Assembly: GCF_024753245.1 (NCBI RefSeq)
Contig: NZ_JANUGX010000033.1
Span: 1 to 64,000, forward strand
Length of the DNA stretch: 64,000 nucleotides
From: Massilia norwichensis
GTDB lineage: Bacteria; Pseudomonadota; Gammaproteobacteria; Burkholderiales; Burkholderiaceae_D
Direction: 5' to 3'
The notes beneath the pieces were generated by a model. It worked only from the letters and a program-made list of their open reading frames with translations. It was not told where the DNA came from and searched no databases. Made by a program: the position numbers and the translations under genes. Position 1 is the stretch's first letter. Each line of letters starts with the position of its first letter. Positions 61,438 to 64,000 of the stretch are shown one piece after another.

Positions 61438-62973
61438 TCAGGAATGGTATGCCGACTCGCCGTGGCTGGTAATGTCCAGGCCTTCGCGTTCCTGCTCTTC
61501 CGGCACGCGCAGCCCGATCACGATATCGACCAGCTTGTACGCGATCAGCGAGATCACGGCCGACCAGATGATGGTCGTGCCGATCGCCTCGGCCTGTACC
61601 AGCACCTGGCTGGCGATCGAGTAAGGGTCGGCCGACATCTTGTTGGTGGTGTAATCGAAGATGCCCTGCCCGCCCAGCTGCGGCGCAGCGAACACGCCGG
61701 TCAGCAGCGCACCGAGGATGCCGCCCACGCCGTGCACGCCGAACACGTCCAGCGAGTCGTCGGCGCCGATCATGCGCTTCAGGCCGTTCACGCCCCACAG
61801 GCAGACCAGGCCGGCCACCAGGCCGATGATCAGGCCGCCCATCGGGCCGACGAAACCGCAGGCCGGGGTGATGGCAACCAGGCCTGCCACCGCACCCGAG
61901 GCGCCGCCCAGCATCGACGGCTTGCCCTTGGTGACCCACTCGCCGAACACCCACGACACGGTGGCCGCGGCAGTGGCCAGCAGGGTGTTGATGAAGGCCA
62001 GCGCGGCGACGTCGCCCGCTTCCAGCGCCGAGCCGGCGTTGAAACCGAACCAGCCCACCCACAGCAGCGAAGCGCCGATCATGGTCATGGTCAGCGAGTG
62101 CGGCGCCATGTGTTCGCGGCCGTAGCCGACGCGCTTGCCGATCATGATGGCGCCGACCAGGCCGGCGATGGCGGCATTGATGTGCACCACGGTGCCGCCC
62201 GCGAAGTCGAGGGCGCCCTTCTGCCACAGCCAGCCGCCTTTTGCGGATTCGGTGGCGAGGGTGGCGGCATCGGTGATGGCGTCAGGACCGGTCCAGAACC
62301 AGACCATGTGGGCGATCGGCAGGTAGCCGAAGGTGAACCACAGCACCACGAACGCCAGCACGGCGGCGAAGCGGACGCGCTCGGCGAAGGCACCGACGAT
62401 CAGGGCGCAGGTAATGGCGGCGAAGGTACCCTGGAAGGCGACATAGATGAACTCCGGAATCACCACGCCCTTGCTGAAGGTGGCGGCGGCGGCGAAGGTG
62501 CCTGCGGCCGGGTCCCAGATGCCGTTCAGGAAGGCGCGTCCGAAGCCGCCGAAGAAGGCGGTGTTCTCGGTGAAGGCGATCGAATAGCCATAGATGCACC
62601 ACAGCACGATGATGACGGCAAAGATCATGAAGACCTGCATCAGCACCGACAGCATGTTCTTGGAGCGCACCAGGCCGCCGTAGAACAACGCCAGGCCAGG
62701 GATGGTCATCATGATGACCAGCAGGGTGGCGACGAACATCCAGGCGGTGTCGCCCTTCTGCGGGGTCGGTGCGGCTGCCGGTGCGGCGGCTGCGGGTGTA
62801 GCGGCCGCGGCGGCAGGTGTGGCAGCAGATGCAGCCGCAGCGGTATCGGCGGGTACGGCGGCCTGCGCGGTCGTTGCAGGTTTGGCGGCGTCCTGGGCCA
62901 TCGCCGGTAGCGAGCTGCCCAGGGCCATGGCGACGGTAAAGCCTGCGATCAGTTTTGTGATTGTGCGAATCAT
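61438..62973 (-). CDS. amtB: Ammonium transporter AmtB with Ala-rich N-terminal linker
   Basis: 511 aa from ATG 62973, with AAGGGGAAA upstream. A signal peptide (LIAGFTVAMALGSSLPAMA) is followed by an Ala/Pro/Thr-rich stretch (about 26-75), then 11 membrane segments. AmtB features: GLALFYGGLVRSKN, the pore region with GTVVHINA (His of the twin-His pair), FGYLPIAHMVWF and GGASGAVAGLVAITPACGFV. The gene is 10 bases after glnK; GlnK blocks the channel under high nitrogen. The Ala-rich segment is longer than in E. coli AmtB. Confidence 0.95.
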   Translation of the reverse strand: MIRTITKLIAGFTVAMALGSSLPAMAQDAAKPATTAQAAVPADTAAAASAATPAAAAATPAAAAPAAAPTPQKGDTAWMFVATLLVIMMTIPGLALFYGGLVRSKNMLSVLMQVFMIFAVIIVLWCIYGYSIAFTENTAFFGGFGRAFLNGIWDPAAGTFAAAATFSKGVVIPEFIYVAFQGTFAAITCALIVGAFAERVRFAAVLAFVVLWFTFGYLPIAHMVWFWTGPDAITDAATLATESAKGGWLWQKGALDFAGGTVVHINAAIAGLVGAIMIGKRVGYGREHMAPHSLTMTMIGASLLWVGWFGFNAGSALEAGDVAALAFINTLLATAAATVSWVFGEWVTKGKPSMLGGASGAVAGLVAITPACGFVGPMGGLIIGLVAGLVCLWGVNGLKRMIGADDSLDVFGVHGVGGILGALLTGVFAAPQLGGQGIFDYTTNKMSADPYSIASQVLVQAEAIGTTIIWSAVISLIAYKLVDIVIGLRVPEEQEREGLDITSHGESAYHS

Positions 62974-62983
62974 CGGTTTCCCC

Positions 62984-63334
<351 letters not shown>

Positions 63335-64000
63335 TCAGAAAGTTTTTGAAACGGACAGCAGGGCCGCGCTCTTCCCGAGGTTTTCTCCGGACGGGCTCAG
63401 GTAGCCGCTGGTATTCGCTTTCACATAGGCCAGTGCGACCGAGCAGACGCCCAGGTCCTTGGTCACGCCGACCTTGTAATCGGTATAGGAGAAGGCGCCG
63501 TTGTGCCGCACCTCCTGGTGACCGGCGTGCAGGTTCAGCACGAAGCCGCCGCCCACATCGACGTTGGCGCCGATGTCGACGTAGCCACTGCCCTTGCTGT
63601 CGGCGGTGCCGAACAGGTTGGTCAGCGAATGCGAGTACTTGATGTAGGCCGGACCGTAGCCCAGCTGGCCGTACAGCTCGAAAGTGTTGGCGTTCGGGTG
63701 CAGGCCATTTTGCGGATAGAAGTAGTACAGGCCGCCGATATCGTAGGTGACGTCGGCGCCCAGGGTGCCGCGCTTGCCGCCGTAGATGTCCCACTCGATG
63801 TTGCCGTCGCCGCCCAGGTCCTTGGTCCACTTGATGGTAGACAGCCAGGTGCCGGCATAGAAGCCCGTCGGGTTGTGCACGTAATCGGCGCCGCCCTGCA
63901 GGGCCGGATCGAGACGCGTCTGCGACAGGCCGCGGTAACGGTAGTCGCTGGTCAGCGCCGCGTTGAAGCTGACCTCGTTGTCCGGCTTCTGCTCCTGCTC
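63335..64000 (-). CDS. TorF family putative porin (5' end beyond window)
   Basis: C-terminal 221 codons of an outer-membrane beta-barrel; the reading frame stays open to the window edge, so the start is missing. TSDYRYRGLSQTRLDPALQGGADYVH near the edge (read from the minus strand, split as SDYRYRGLSQT and LQGGADY) and the closing aromatic LLSVSKTF are typical of the TorF family and of C-terminal barrel signals. Proteins of this family are repeatedly found just upstream of glnK-amtB in betaproteobacteria and may aid diffusion of nitrogen compounds. Confidence 0.85.
   Translation of the reverse strand, partial: EQEQKPDNEVSFNAALTSDYRYRGLSQTRLDPALQGGADYVHNPTGFYAGTWLSTIKWTKDLGGDGNIEWDIYGGKRGTLGADVTYDIGGLYYFYPQNGLHPNANTFELYGQLGYGPAYIKYSHSLTNLFGTADSKGSGYVDIGANVDVGGGFVLNLHAGHQEVRHNGAFSYTDYKVGVTKDLGVCSVALAYVKANTSGYLSPSGENLGKSAALLSVSKTF

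Overview
The window reads as chromosome of a GC-rich betaproteobacterium, most likely Oxalobacteraceae (Massilia/Telluria-like). The basis is gene content and order rather than a database match: LysM-dprA-smg-topB facing def-fmt, rsmB-DUF4390-NtrY/NtrX-like, birA-coaX-SPOR, mreBCD-mrdA-rodA-rlpA, gatCAB, metXW, and gshA/gshB beside a partial PTS (EIIA-HPr-EI) are linkages familiar from Burkholderiales. DUF3567 and the ferroox-type GshA are also typical of that order. No rRNA, tRNA, CRISPR array, transposase or prophage gene was recognised.

Layout. 0-2.9 kb: a small accessory cassette (LysR regulator, divergent DHA2-type MFS exporter, overlapping DUF4440-like protein). 2.9-4.6 kb: a chemoreceptor with a C-terminal EWETF tether. 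4.8-12.4 kb: genome maintenance and translation initiation (topB, smg, dprA, LysM protein; divergent def-fmt). 12.5-12.7 kb: a lone BrnA-type antitoxin-like gene. 13.1-16.8 kb: full-length metH. 17-21.7 kb: ABC exporter pair, EAL-like/HDOD protein, class II amidotransferase, DUF3567. 21.9-27.6 kb (minus strand): rsmB, DUF4390, NtrY-like kinase, a short NtrX-like regulator without an AAA+ domain, and a shrunken CobW-like protein. 27.7-33.3 kb (plus strand): argS, SPOR, SDR, birA, coaX, SPOR. 33.4-34.8 kb: an isolated Tat-type FAD oxidase. 34.8-42 kb (minus strand): the rod-shape operon mreB-mreC-mreD-mrdA-rodA-rlpA. 42.3-45.7 kb: gatCAB. 45.7-47.5 kb: a hipBA toxin-antitoxin module with three evenly spaced operator-like repeats. 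47.5-53.6 kb: pyrE, a MEDS-domain hybrid kinase, xth, a pseudouridine synthase and an M48 protease. 53.6-61.3 kb: metW, metX, ptsI, ptsH, a PTS EIIA, gshB, then a plus-strand methyltransferase separating gshB from gshA. 61.4-64 kb: torF-like porin (cut by the window edge), glnK and amtB, an ammonium-uptake operon.

How they work together: most of the window is housekeeping. It covers methionine supply (metX, metW, metH), formyl-methionine metabolism (def, fmt), cell elongation, glutathione synthesis, nitrogen sensing (glnK-amtB and possibly the NtrYX-like pair) and regulatory PTS phosphotransfer. The accessory parts are the MFS cassette, the hipBA module, the orphan BrnA-like gene, the FAD oxidase and the interposed methyltransferase. 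Several intergenic regions carry REP-like or long palindromic repeats. I found no convincing wholly new multi-gene system. The best leads are the hipBA operator array, the CobW-like remnant at the end of the NtrYX operon, and the 121-base palindrome between ptsH and ptsI.
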